A stretch of DNA of 64,000 nt from Certhia americana. Taxonomy: Eukaryota; Chordata; Aves; Passeriformes; Certhiidae. The notes under the pieces are model-generated. The model did not search any database and was not told the DNA's origin. It saw only the letters and a list, made by a program, of their open reading frames with translations. Location of the stretch: assembly GCA_018697195.1 (NCBI GenBank), contig JAGMWU010000042.1, forward strand, positions 461,722 through 525,721, read 5' to 3'. A program made the position numbers and the translations under genes. Shown here one piece after another: positions 24,568 through 36,109 of this stretch. Within the stretch, counting starts at the first letter, position 1. Each line of letters starts with the position of its first letter.

Positions 24568-24704
24568 CTTTGGGTCGATTTTCTTAAAACTAGGATCTTC
24601 TTCATCCACCTCAAAGTAGAGCTCAGAAAGAGTGATGGAAAGGGTGCCTTTCACTACTACAGAGGGTGCCACGAGCTGAGCTGGTGTGCTGAGGGACACT
24701 GGAC
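24568..24704 (-). CDS. LRBA: LRBA coding exon opening the BEACH-associated PH domain
   Basis: This 137-bp exon on the - strand completes the split Gly codon and adds 45 codons, starting PVSLSTPAQLVAPSVVVKG and ending DPSFKKIDPK, in phase 0. The acceptor is ...CTTTGGCAG at 24705 and up and the donor is AAG|GTAAGAG at 24567. The sequence is the first beta strands of the PH domain that packs against the BEACH domain in LRBA and NBEA; KGTLSITLSELYFEVDEEDP is the diagnostic part. The following family exon (beginning ILAYTEGLHGKW in the family) was not found between 24567 and 1, so the intron running from here contains MAB21L2 and leaves the window. Confidence 0.97.
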
Positions 24705-26357
24705 CTGCCAAAGCAGGAAAACACCAACAATATTCAAACTGAAAAGAATGCGAGCACAAATTATTCGCTTTTCAGGCCAAGGACATTAAAATAAAGCAGA
24801 GAGTACAGCTCTTCCTTAAAGAGCAAACCCCTTTTTGTCCCGGAAAAGAACATATGTAACAGATTTGCAGTGCCTCTGTGCTGCCGAACACTGAAGCAGC
24901 TGCAATTGCAAACTGCTGCATACATTACGCAGAGCTGGCTTTAGCATGGCAGTCTTCAGCTTTTACTCAGACACATTTGCTGTCCAAGAAACTCCAAGAG
25001 TTGCACACCTTCTGTTACATGAAACAGAGAGAGTGCACGCATGAACACTTGAAGTGTTACTGTCTGATGTGCTCTTTAATTGCTGGGAAGTTTTGATAGC
25101 GTTTCACAAAGATGACGACAGCAGCCAAGGCTCAAAGTTGTCTAACTGCAAAGTGTTCCCTCATGGATGCTGGAAATCTATTGTTAAGGTTACACAATGT
25201 TATAGAGCCTAAAGTAAAATGTTTTAAAGATGCTTTTGATTCCATGTTAAATATTGTTCAAGGATTCTATACAGTGTCAGTGTAGCTCGGGGACTGTGGG
25301 AGTAAACAGCTGGAGGGTTGGTTTCCAACTGAAATGAATTTTTATTGGAATAATCACATCTCCACAGGGCTTATCAAAGGGACAAATCAGACTACTACTG
25401 AAAACAATAGGTTCAGCATTATATAAACTAACACATACTGAAAGAAAACAGGTTAGGTTTGTCATCCAGCTGATTAAGAGGCAAGGAAATGAAGTTACAT
25501 GGCTGCAGTATTATCTGACTTTCGTAAAACATAGGAAGATATTAAAGTGACATAGACAATTTTGTTTAAATAAAGCATCTATAAATGAGGTACACACGTT
25601 CAGGTAATCAACGTGAGAATAACTGACAAAAAATTCAGATGAATTGTCATTTCCATCGATTGTTAGGAGGGTGATGGTCCTTAATCTCACATCAATCTCA
25701 ATGTGTGCCACCAGGACAAAAGAAGAGATGCTCTGCTGAGATCAGAGCAGCTTTGCCCTCTATTCCCAATGTACAAATACATTGTGTCTGCAGATGGGCA
25801 TGAGATAGCTGTGGAACTGCCGTGATTTCCCAAAGCTCACCCCCACAAATGGATGAAATAAGCAGCTATGTGTTCTTTTGCTGTCTCCCTTTGCCCCCTG
25901 TACATTAGCATGTAATCCAGAGGAGAAATAACATTTTTTCAATCACTCGCAGACATTCAATTACAGGGCAAGCAGACAGATGCAGAAGCTGGGGCAGTCC
26001 AGGTCCTGTAGAAGACCCCTGACAATTTCCACTTCATTTCTAAGCCACACCACTTTATTAGTGAGGATTACTTCTTAATCCTATTGCCATTGTCAAGATT
26101 ATATAATTAAACTCCCCTTTCACCTCTATTACAGTATGAATGTATTACTCAAACCAATGAATGAATAATAGAAGGAAACATGGAGAAGGCTGTTGAGAAT
26201 GAAGCTCATGGTAGAAAGAGAAAAATAGAAGATTCATATATAGAAATGCCTTTGCATCATTCTCCCATTACTTTATTTTACTTTACTCTTCCTATGCAGG
26301 TTTTCTTTTTCCTTATACTGCATTTTTAACTCTGCTGCCTTTTTTATTTTTAATTTT

Positions 26358-26359
<2 letters not shown>

Positions 26360-26385
<26 letters not shown>
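26360..26385 (+). repeat. Poly(T) tract, 26 T
   Basis: An uninterrupted T run within T-rich DNA (26280-26385), ending in AAAAAG. In LRBA sense it is a poly(A). Confidence 0.88.
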
Positions 26386-26393
<8 letters not shown>

Positions 26394-27235
26394 GAGTGGA
26401 ATGCAATTCAGGGATAAGCAAAATGCCAATAAATAATCACTTCCAGCATTTTCAGTGAATTATCATATGCATGATCCACATCAATGTAAGAGTATACTTC
26501 CAGCTTCTCAGGGAACCAGAATTATCCAATACATGACATTTTTCTCTAAATAAAGTGTATATGGAATATCAGACGAGAAGCAAAAGAACAAAGAGAAGTT
26601 TGCACTTTCTCTGTAAAACCCATGTTCCTCAAATAGCAATTGAGACACTTTACAATTCCTAGTCCCTGAACCACTGGTTATCCCTGTTTTACATTTTGAA
26701 TTGTACAGAAAGGGATCCACTTCACTGAGATTGCAACACCAGCAAAGGTTGCATGTGATTATGTAAAATTAATTAAGTTGAATGATTTGAAGAACTTTTT
26801 CTTCAGAAGAAAAAAAAAAAAGAAGTCTCTAATGAGACCATGGTCTGTGGAGAAAGAACTTCAGTGGGGGAATGTCAAGGGGTTAAAGGAGTTAAATCCA
26901 GTGAGTGTACAAATCCTTTACATGTAAGTAAATAACCAGTATGTACAATTTTATAGACTTAGCCAAAACCATAAAGGACTCCAAAGCCTTAAATTACAGA
27001 CAGCTTGCCTAATTGTCCACTAGGTCTGATGATTGAGTGGATGAGATCAAGCAAACAAAAGAAGCCTTTTCAAGGTAGAGCTATTTTCTATATGGAAGGT
27101 CTTACAGAATTGGTATCTAGTGCAGAAGCAAAACGTCAGAGAAAGAAAATGCACAACTCTCCTCAAATAAACCTTCAGTACCTGAGGTGAACAGAAAATT
27201 ATCTTAATGACCCAGTTATGGGAAGTGTGTTAATT

Positions 27236-27264
27236 ATCATGGTTTGTGTATCCCAAACCATGAT
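27236..27264. repeat. Perfect hairpin, 11-bp arms, 7-nt loop, near LRBA splice donor
   Basis: ATCATGGTTTG (27236-27246), loop TGTATCC, CAAACCATGAT (27254-27264). It falls about 75 nt into the LRBA intron after the exon at 27338-27484, close enough to affect folding of the pre-mRNA near the donor. Confidence 0.85.
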
Positions 27265-27337
27265 CCGCTGCAGAGATGGGAAGATCAGAACTTCAACAGT
27301 AAAGAAGCTGAGGAGAAAATTAGATAGGTGAAGTTAC

Positions 27338-27484
27338 CTGTCAAGTTCTCCACTTCTCTTTCCTCCATGAATGACATGATATCATCATCACCTTCCAAGA
27401 GAATCTCGCTTTCTGAGTTCTGGTTTCCTAAAACTTGACTCTTGATGGACTGCTTTCCTTTGACAAGTATATCCTCATCGGGAG
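27338..27484 (-). CDS. LRBA: LRBA coding exon, linker into PH domain
   Basis: This 147-bp exon on the - strand has an acceptor ...TCATTTCAG next to 27484 and a donor G|GTAACT at 27337. Phase is 1 in and 1 out. It encodes (A)PDEDILVKGKQSIKSQVLG, followed by a segment with LLEGDDD and ending ENLT(G). The first half matches LRBA closely; LEGDDD is shared with the NBEA paralogue. The stretch after LEGDDD (IMSFMEEREVENLT) is divergent between family members, including Thr where Ala is usual before GPV. It is an acidic linker just upstream of the PH domain. The exon is separated by 6,918 bp from the previous exon and by 2,633 bp from the next. Confidence 0.96.
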
Positions 27485-27764
27485 CTGAAATGAGACACAA
27501 TGCTGTCTGTCAGGTCTCAGTGACAAAGGAGCATAATTTTATTTTTTTTAAATATAAGTTCAGGAAGAAAACACTTAGGACTAGCTGTGGGAAGCACCTG
27601 TCTTAATCCTCTAATGTTAGGACACATCTAGTTTTAATCCTATTAAGCCTGCTCAAAATTATCCAGTGCTCTCTGCAGCGTTCAACTCTATTTCAATTGT
27701 TTATGACAGAGGGGAAAAGGATACAGCAGACTCCCTTCCCCTGCAGCCTTCCTTGGGAAGTCGA

Positions 27765-28310
27765 GCTGGAGGAGGGTCGCGGCTGCCCGGTGTGTCCCGC
27801 TGACCCCAACCCCAGGCTCCAAAAAGGAACACGGGACCGCCGAGCGCTGCCCTGGGAACGGCGGCACCGCCCGGGGGCAGCTCCCGCAAACGGGCCCCGC
27901 CACCGGGGCAGCTCCCGCCGGGAAAAGCCCGGGATAAAGCGGGGACACAAAGCGGAGGGGCGCTGGAGCCGCTGCCCCGCCCCGTTCGCGGCAAGCCGCG
28001 TTGGTGAGGCAGGAAAGCGCCGAGCCCTCCATGCCAGGGGCTGAGGGGACAATCCGCCCGGCACGGCGGCTGGAGGCGGAGAACAGCCTGCACCTGCTTC
28101 CAAGGGACAATCCACCCGGCCTCCCACCCAGAGGGGCACCTCCGGGATCTTCGGGACGGGAGGGAAGTGGCCAAGCATGCTTGGAGCCACGTTCCGCCCC
28201 GCACACGGTGACCGGGCCCGGGAAATGTGTGTGCCCGCCGTGCCCGAGTCCCGCTCCACACGGCCCCGGGAGCTCGCCCATCGCCCCACGGCACTGCCGC
28301 CTCGAAATCT
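27765..28310. promoter_or_regulatory. Orphan CpG island inside an LRBA intron
   Basis: About 0.55 kb of CpG-dense, GC-rich sequence starts 280 bp upstream (in LRBA sense) of the exon at 27338-27484, and is sharply bordered by AT-rich intron. Frames are open on both strands for up to about 200 codons, but the peptides are Pro/Arg/Gly/Ala-rich with no recognisable domain and overlap one another, so coding is unlikely. GC boxes are present (CCCCGCCCC near 27975). It could be an alternative LRBA promoter, a noncoding RNA promoter, or a silencer/Polycomb target. Confidence 0.7.
27874..28120 (+). repeat. Paired direct repeats within the orphan CpG island
   Basis: GGGGCAGCTCCCGC occurs twice, perfectly, at 27874-27887 and 27905-27918 (31 bp apart). 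GGGACAATCC[G/A]CCCGGC occurs at 28046-28062 and 28104-28120 (58 bp apart, 16 of 17 identical). These are remnants of local duplications or paired binding sites. Confidence 0.8.
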
Positions 28311-28860
28311 GGTTTATTTACATCACCGGCTCAAAGCAGCGACGGAAAAAGGGGGAAAAAAATAAAAGGGGAGTAAAAACCAAAAAACTGAAGTAATTTT
28401 TTTTTAAAAAATAGAAAAAAGGGAAAGAAAGAAATTACTCAATTACTCCCTCTACACCTCTACAAGTTTTGCTGTGGTAATGGCAAAACACAGCAGTGTA
28501 CGTGTCCGGGTTCTTTTATTATTTTTCTTTCAAGTTGAAAATGAAAATATTGTTTCTTCAAAGATACACTGCGAATACCCATGGCACAGCCGTGTTTGAA
28601 AAACATTCGCCAAACACATCAGGACCAACTAACTTCAACACACTGGTGTTCACACAGAGCTCGCTCTGATTGCTGCCACACTTGATTTGAAGTTCGGCGG
28701 GCTCCCTCTAAAAATATGCTAATCTGCAAACATTTACAGAAGGCAGCAACTCCCCGGTGGCAATATATAAAGTTGAAATTGTTTAAGTAAATACGTGCAT
28801 GTAAATTGCAAATAATAAAACTTTTCAGTTCAGTAAAAAAGAAATCCATTCCCCAGAAAG

Positions 28861-29055
28861 AAAAAAAAAAAAAAAACACAAACCCAAACCAAAACCCAAA
28901 CTACAAAAACCCTATCACAACATCAACAAACCCCAAAGGAACAAATACCGGTTTTGGTTTAGGCCTCAACCTTACCAAAAAAACCCCCAAACAACAGCAA
29001 AAAGCAAACACAAACCTCTGCCTCAAATCAACCAACCAAAAACAGAAACAAAAGG
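28861..29055 (+). repeat. A/C-rich low-complexity block
   Basis: After a poly(A) run, a nearly G-free stretch of CCAAA/CCCAAA words continues for about 190 bp. It is the strand complement in style of the G/T-rich block at 43451-43580. Confidence 0.75.
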
Positions 29056-30116
29056 AAATTTAACGTGCCATGCAAAATAAAATGCAATTTATACGTGATC
29101 CTTTTGTCCTAGCTATAGTTGTCACTTGTAAGAAAGCCTTAAAAAATTACTGCAAAGGTTTAACTGCATTGTACAAACACAAATTTTACTTTCTTGAAAA
29201 ATATGCTCATGTAAATAATGATAACCCAGATTCTGGAGTTGTTCAACACGAGTTGAAAAACTTTCCTGTCATGGAAAATATGCGGCTGATATTTAGGAAG
29301 GTTTTCCTGTAATTAACTCCCCCTTGAGGATTTTCAGTTAGCAGCAGTAAAATTACCATCAGTGTACTAACACACACCACATGCACTCTTAGTCACTGCC
29401 CTACCAGCACTCTCTTGAAGATCAAAAAAAGTGAAATAGAACAAAACCACCTCAAGATGAAGTCCAAGATAATAAATTATTTTCTTTTTGGTCTTTTTTT
29501 TTTATTATTTTTAAATGCAGGCAAACTATATTTGTTGTTTCAAAAACCTCATCTGCAATGTACATACCTGCCATTTTTTGATTCCTCTACTACAATCTGT
29601 GTTATACTGACGATGCTGATTTCAAACTAGCTCTCTACCTATTCTTACTTAAGACTGAATGCAGAGTCAAGATCTAAGGTTAATACTTTTATACTTAGTA
29701 CAACTTGTCTAAAATGTTATGTCTTTCAGTCTTTAAGAAAAAATAAAATCAGTACAGCAGCTTCCAAACCAAAGATAACTGGATAACAGAAATATTGCCT
29801 TATCTTTTTCACTTACTCAGATTTTAATTCTTTCCCCAACTGCTGATAATTCCGCTGATTCAAAACCATACATCTTATGTATATGCCTTTTTCAATAGAA
29901 GATTTTAGACCCTGAATTATTTTAGTCCATTTTCGTAAACTTTTGTCATCTCTTTGTATATGATGTTGGCTACCAATTATTTCCTGACATGCATGAAATG
30001 TGTGTTAAAGTTGAAAACTGCTTAAACACAGGCACAGGAAGATGCCTGTCTACACAGCTGCAGACACCAGCTAGTGGAAGGCAATGAGATGTCACACTCT
30101 GAACCAGAATCTGCTT

Positions 30117-30184
30117 TTTCTGTACTGATGTAAATAAAGCAAATATGCCTTTTCTGTACTGATGTGCATAAAGCACTACATCTG
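30117..30184 (+). repeat. 34-bp imperfect tandem duplication
   Basis: TTTTCTGTACTGATGT followed by AAATAAAGCA or GCATAAAGCA. The shared TGTACTGATG starts at 30121 and at 30155. Confidence 0.8.
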
Positions 30185-31015
30185 CAACCAACACTCTCAT
30201 GCCTACATGTGAATCTGCGCAGAACAGAATATATTCCACATGGATTCACCTATTCTTCTGTAGATAAATGCATTGGTGCAGGTAGGCCATGGTCTAGTTC
30301 TCTTTACATATTTCCTGGTTAGAGAGATGTATGGCAGAGCACGGCATCACGTGACAAACTCCAATCCCACATAAGCACAGAGTTGTATTACGCTGGATTG
30401 CATATTTCAGGTCACAAACCCTGCTCTGCCAGGCCTGTCTGTGTTGGTGTGACCAGACCCTCTGGCTCCAACCCTGCAGCTCTAAAGCTGCAAACTCCCA
30501 CACACCTTTCCAAGATCAAGATCTCCAGTCATGGCCTATGTATTGCTCTGAACACAAAAGTCTGCTAGCACACAACTTTCTTTTCTTCTTCTTCTTCTTC
30601 TTTCAACTGGCAATTATACCAGGAAAAGCAACTCAAGGAAAAGGTGCATTAAAAAAAACCCTTCGTATTTATTTTTTTTTACAGAGGGCTCCTAGAAGCT
30701 TCCCTCTAATCTCCCTGTTTCTTTAAAAACATGACAACTGGAAAAAACAGTCACTTTCAAACCAAGTTTTTTAAATATTATCTTGAAGACTCCTTTTTCA
30801 TCCTTCTAGCTGAGGCAAAGCAAACTAACCAGTCGATTGCAATACTGGAGATTATCACCTGCTGGTCCCTTGCTGGTCCCTCCCCAAACATCAATTAAAA
30901 ACCCCACTAAATCACTTCTTTAAAATCTTGATCAAGCGTTTTCTAGCAGCTAAAGATTCCCTCACAAATATTGCATTTTTGGGTCCATTTCAAAATACCA
31001 ACAGGTTTACTCTTC

Positions 31016-31037
31016 TTTTTTTTTTTTTTTTTTTTTT
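31016..31037 (+). repeat. Poly(T) tract, 22 T
   Basis: T22 preceded by TCTTC, in LRBA intron. Confidence 0.85.
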
Positions 31038-31639
31038 CCCTCCATGTTTGTACAAGCAATTTCGGTTCCATTTCTATACAGTAGGTGACAGTAAGAATAG
31101 AAAAAAGTTAACTCCTTCCATCCCAAACTTTGTATCATAGCATCTTCACCTCTTTTTTCTTTCCCCACAATACACCATTAGACTGACTTTTATAAATCGC
31201 CAGTTTGGAAGGATCCTTTTTTTTTTTCCCCCTTTTCCCTTTGAAAAATTACCTAAAGCCTTTTTTTCACAAGCAAGTTAATGTGAACTTGGGAATGGCA
31301 ATTAAATTGTCAGAATTAAAAAATTTGTTTTTAACTAGAAGGTAGCCAGAAGTATAGTCATGGGGCTGGTATTGATTGTCTGAACAGAGAACATTAGTCT
31401 TCAGGTATTTATTCTGCCACCTCTGCACCAGAGGTTCTCCTTCAAATCAAATCAATCCTTGGAAAAGATTGGTTCTTGCTCCTAAGACACATAACCAGGC
31501 TGCAACAGAGCTGATTGTTGTTGTTCTCTCTAGGTTTTACTGAACAATATCTAGGCTTCCAATTGTTTCTGAATCATTTTCACAGTTGCAAATTGGGATG
31601 ATTCCTACACTGTGACTTCTCTGGGGTGGAGAATACATC

Positions 31640-31980
31640 TGGTTGTATCTGAAAGACACCATGCAGCTGATAATGTGTATCTTCTAATAAAAGTGAGCTA
31701 AAATCCATGCTATCAAGCATGTTTACTGCTCATACTGTTCCATTATTTATGCATTATTTTCCCCTGCCTCCCTTTTGGCAAAATCCCTTATGTCCAATTT
31801 CAGGTTTTGGTTTGTGATGCTTTAAAAAAAAACTTAAATAGGCAGAAGGGAACCTTTTATATGTTATCTAAAAATGCTTTTGCTTCAGAGGCATGTAAAA
31901 TCAATTGAAATAATTATGAATAATTAATGGTAAATTATTGCTATGAAATCATAATATACTGGGGCAAATACTCTGCAAAT
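31640..31980. promoter_or_regulatory. Candidate homeodomain-site-rich block
   Basis: This stretch has many AT-core sites without being low complexity: GATAATGTG, TTATGCATTATTTTC near 31747, and at 31898-31950 a run of CAATTGAAATAATTATGAA, TAATTAATGG and TAAATTATTG. No repeat or exon was recognised. Confidence 0.28.
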
Positions 31981-34402
31981 TCTAGGGATATCTACCAAGT
32001 CTGATTCCAAAAAATCTGAGAACAATTGGAATTTCTGAGATGAAATTGGTTAACATTAGAAGTTTATAAACACAATTCAGAAAGAAATGGAAGTGGCCAC
32101 TCCAGTTGATATTATTGACAACTGTATCTTCTAAAACTCAAGGAAAAAAAAAATAATTATACCAAACTAAAAACAACACACCAAGAAAGCCAAAATGAAA
32201 CAAAATCCAAAATGAAATAGTAAAAATCCTATCTTTGCACTCCTATACATTGCACATCGTTTCCAGCTGAACTTGAATTTGTGCTTTGGTCATATATTTT
32301 ACACCTTGACAGTGGAAGTTCTTGGAAAAAGACAGTTGTATGTGTACACACGCTGAAGCTGATAACAACTACCTATAATTTCAGAATTCACATTAAATAA
32401 TGACTTAGAGTAAACTAGAATATTCACTGGATAGATGAAGGAACAGAAGATAACAAAGGCAGTATGAAAATTCAGAATAAAATAATACCAGGAAATTAAA
32501 CACTATAGAAGACTGTTAAGGATGTCAAAATCTGAATAGAAAGGCAGACAGAAAACAATTAGGTTTATTTAAATTATCAGAGTTAGTTACCAGCTATGCT
32601 TATTAGCTACTTCTGAAATAGGGCTACTTTTATTCATTCTTCCTTTGTTTTGACAAAAATTGTTTTCCTGTCAATTACAAACTGGTTATAAGCCACAGCC
32701 CTTGAACTACAGCATGGATTAGTGAAATATCACATTAGTATGAAATATGAATAATATTACTGATTATTATTATTAATGCATTACTGTGTCTTTACTTGTG
32801 GAAGAATTAGTTATGCAAATTTAAATGGTTGTTCTAAATATTTTTCAGTAAAAATAAATTTTTACAAGCAGCATAAAGATTAAATATGAAAATACAACTA
32901 GAATACATCAAACTGTGACAAGATCTATTTATTTTGAAGTACACATGATATTAAATGGGGGGAAAGTTACTGTTCATCCATGGAGGATAAAACAGAAAAA
33001 AGCCTAGTGCCCTGAAGTCCATGGTATAGGAACAAATGTAGTATTAAGAACAACAACCCCCAAAGCAAAAAGTGGGTTAATTAATTCAACATCTTGTTCT
33101 TCTTTCTATAGTCAAAGATGTAGGGCTCTACAAACATTGCTTCCAGATCACTTTATTGACTATTCTCTGTACGGTCATTTATTTCAGAGGACTGATGTCA
33201 CATTTGGCATTATATCAGCTGACATATTGTAGACATTTTCTCCCAGAAATGGCTCTTTAAGGCTGAGTGCAAGAGGTTAAGATGCCTGACGGAAACCAAC
33301 TTTATGACAGTGATGTTCTTCTATATTCATACAACACTCTTAAAAATCTAAAATTAGCATAAAATGTGTCCCCACACACAATTTGTGTGGGCATATGTGT
33401 GCATGCATGTATGCAGTAATTCACAAGCTATACAAGAAAAAAGAAAAAAACAAACTAAATTTAAATTATTTGCTCCATGACTTGTGCCTTCAAGGTGAAG
33501 GGTACTCAGCTTTAATTACAAGCAAATTATTTTTAAATACAAGACTTTTCTACCTTATCAGTGTCCCCTCACTAGATAGCAAAGACATAAAATTTTGTAT
33601 AAACCCCAAAGTTCACTGGCTTTGGGTGTGGTTTTGTTTGCTTGTTTATATTTTGATTTACCATAGAAATCTCAAACTAACAATTGTATTAGTTTGGTAA
33701 ACACATTTCCCTTTAGAATGGATGTAGCATCTTATATCTGACTGATCCTGGGTTATGAAATGAGGAGTAATAACTGCAAAAAAAAGCAATCTCCTTTTTT
33801 TGAAATCACCAGGTAAAAAGGATCATTACCATTTTGCTGCTTGAGCAACACTTTGCACATCAGCATTTTCTACTATTTATCCCGTATCAAATTCTTGCAG
33901 AAAAACTTGAGAACTCGAGCAAAGGCACAGTTTAGCTTGTAGAAGTGTTATTTCTCTTTTAATATATCAGTAACAATAGGCAGATACATGCTAAATGAAA
34001 TAATGGGTGTGGATTTTGAACAGGAAAAATTCTTCTTCTGAAGTTACTAATGTGTAAGCAGGTAATTCAGACATGAATTACCAGACATGGAAGTCTGTCT
34101 AGGGACTAATGGCAAAATCGCATCCACTTTTCCTCTGCCTAGTGAGGGCTGCAATTGTTGTATGCAAGGTATGCACAACATGCCAGCCAGCTGAGCTGGA
34201 AGGAAGGGGCTCAGCAAACACCAACGCTGCTGCTGAGAAGGAACGCCCGGGCTACCTCAGTATGGAAAACATGCCTGAAATGCAAGGCCAAGAGCCTTTG
34301 CTTTGGGACCATCTGCTAGCATCCTACAAGGACCAACGTCCAGCCTTTCCCACCACGTCCTGTAACCTGCTGCTGGTGGCAGGAGGCAGATTTTACACTG
34401 AC

Positions 34403-34527
34403 CATGCTCTCCGGCTGCCCTGAGTGTCGCTTCAGGATGTGTCGATCCGAGGGGGTTACGCACAAATCGTCGCCGGCGCCGCAAGTCATCTTCCCAGTAG
34501 TCGAGGCGCCAGAACTCACGAGGACGA
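34403..34527 (-). CDS. LRBA: LRBA coding exon preceding the PH-BEACH region
   Basis: Read on the - strand, this 125-bp exon supplies one base of a split codon, 41 codons and one base of the next (phase 2 in, phase 1 out). It encodes RPREFWRLDYWEDDLRRRRR and then a segment ending in AAGEH, matching the strongly conserved LRBA/NBEA block just before the BEACH-associated PH domain. The acceptor is a pyrimidine-rich ...TTTCATTGTAG at 34528 and up; the donor is G|GTCAGT at 34402. The last G joins CT of the next exon to make Ala. LRBA is a large BEACH-WD40 cytosolic scaffold acting in vesicle trafficking and CTLA4 recycling. NBEA is excluded by the next two exons and by the MAB21L2 neighbour. Confidence 0.96.
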
Positions 34528-36109
34528 CTACAATGAAACAGAGGAGCCACATATGTTAGCAATTATCAACCAGCATGGTAGCACTGAATTTCTGCATAAA
34601 GCTCTCCTTGTTTGCGCTGCTTTCGCCTTTTTTTTTCCAACCTCCCCCCCTTTCTGCAATCTTTTACTTAGGTATGTCCTTGAAAATAACAATATCACCT
34701 TCCAGTCTAAGGAACTCCTTTCCCTTTTTTCTTGGAAGGTGAAATGAGCACTAAATACATCATTTTGAAATGAATTGCTGACAGTGTGATCAGTTTCCCC
34801 ACACTCTAGTGGCATGTGCTCCGATTTCAGCCTCATTTCAGCCTCAGCAGGGCACCTTTCTCAGTGACTGCATTTATAAACCAGAATAGGGAAAAGGCTA
34901 TTATAAATATGGTATAGCATTACCTATATTAATCAAAGTCTGTCCCCCTTCATTTTTCTTCCTAATTTGTGCCTTTTTGCACAAGGTCAGTAAATCATGC
35001 CATGAATTCTTGGTCCAGAAAGTGTTAACTTTAATGAATACCTCAGTTACATGGTTATGTATGTGATAATAAAATATTACTCTGTTTAGATGTGCAGGAA
35101 TTTAATTAAAATAATCTCTTAAAATATTCATTACATTTAGCCCCTGAGGCTTAGAACAACACGAGAAAATGCATTTCTTTTCCATTTACTGTTTTTAAAT
35201 AAACCATTCCAGGAGAGTGAAACAGCAATCTATTTTCAAGCAAATCAGATTGCATTTCTGGTTTATGTAGTTGTGTTTCTACACTTAATTAAAAACTACA
35301 TGTTATGATGTGTAATAATTGCTACATAGAAAGAATACTTTTTAAAAATTACATCTAGAAAAGGTTACAGCTAATTCATTAATTTCTATTTTACACTCCA
35401 AATATACATAGATCTTTTTAATACAGTCATATATAAGTGCCAGTTACTATCTGTTTAGATGATCATGAATGATTGCCACTGTAAAACAGTATTTTAGCCC
35501 AGAGAATGTACAGAAAATGCCAATTTCAGGTATGGCAAATAAACAAACAGAAAATACCTGAGGAACAGAATAACCATGATACCCTGAAAATGTGTACAGT
35601 CAGATTAAAAACCATGGACTTTGTTTGTTTGCAGAGCCAGTATTAAAACAACAGATGAAAATGCAGATATATATTCCATTTCTGATCCAGGAGCTAATAG
35701 AAAGTATACCTGTCAACACTGACAAATGAATAGTACAACTAATTTACAGATCACAATGTCAAAAACATTTGGTCTCTACATTCATAGTTCTGAGATTTAG
35801 AGACAGAAATTACTTTTATTTAAGTTAAATCAAGGTTTGAAATAAATATAGTAACAAAATAATATAGTAACAAAAGCCAGAATTATTTGCATAACACTAC
35901 TCTCAAACATGATTTCTAGATATTAAAAATTATGACTGAAAATAATTTTATCAAAATGGAGGTTGTCTTTGAATTCTTCATTAAAATTCTATGTTTATTT
36001 CTAACACCAAAGAAAAGGCAGTGTTAGCCTTCATCTTCCTAATTGCTTCATTTCAGAAAAATACTGAAGTATTGGAAACAAATTCCCCAGTATCTTATTT
36101 TCACACTTG

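Larger units (their letters stand above)
24705..27337 (-). other. LRBA: LRBA intron, 2,633 bp
   Basis: Bounded by a GT donor at 27337-27336 and an AG acceptor at 24706-24705 on the - strand. Contents are ordinary AT-rich intron with a T26 tract at 26360-26385 and an 11-bp-arm hairpin at 27236-27264. No gene is visible on either strand. Confidence 0.9.
27485..34402 (-). other. LRBA: LRBA intron, 6,918 bp, with an orphan CpG island
   Basis: Bounded by a GT donor at 34402-34401 and an AG acceptor at 27486-27485. It contains a CpG-rich block at about 27765-28300, an A/C-rich low-complexity block at 28861-29055, a (TTC)n run near 30585-30603, a 34-bp tandem duplication at 30117-30184 and a T22 tract at 31016-31037. 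No additional exon was recognised. Confidence 0.88.

Noticed and set aside
27688..28294. Three overlapping about 197-codon minus-strand frames in the orphan CpG island
   Set aside because: All three reading frames of one strand are open at once, which signals GC bias rather than a gene.
33360..33420. TG/CATG-rich stretch as a possible microsatellite
   Set aside because: Too short and imperfect to call a repeat locus.
34109..34423. Plus-strand 104-codon frame over an LRBA exon
   Set aside because: It overlaps the antisense of the LRBA exon at 34403-34527 and its intron; no homology.
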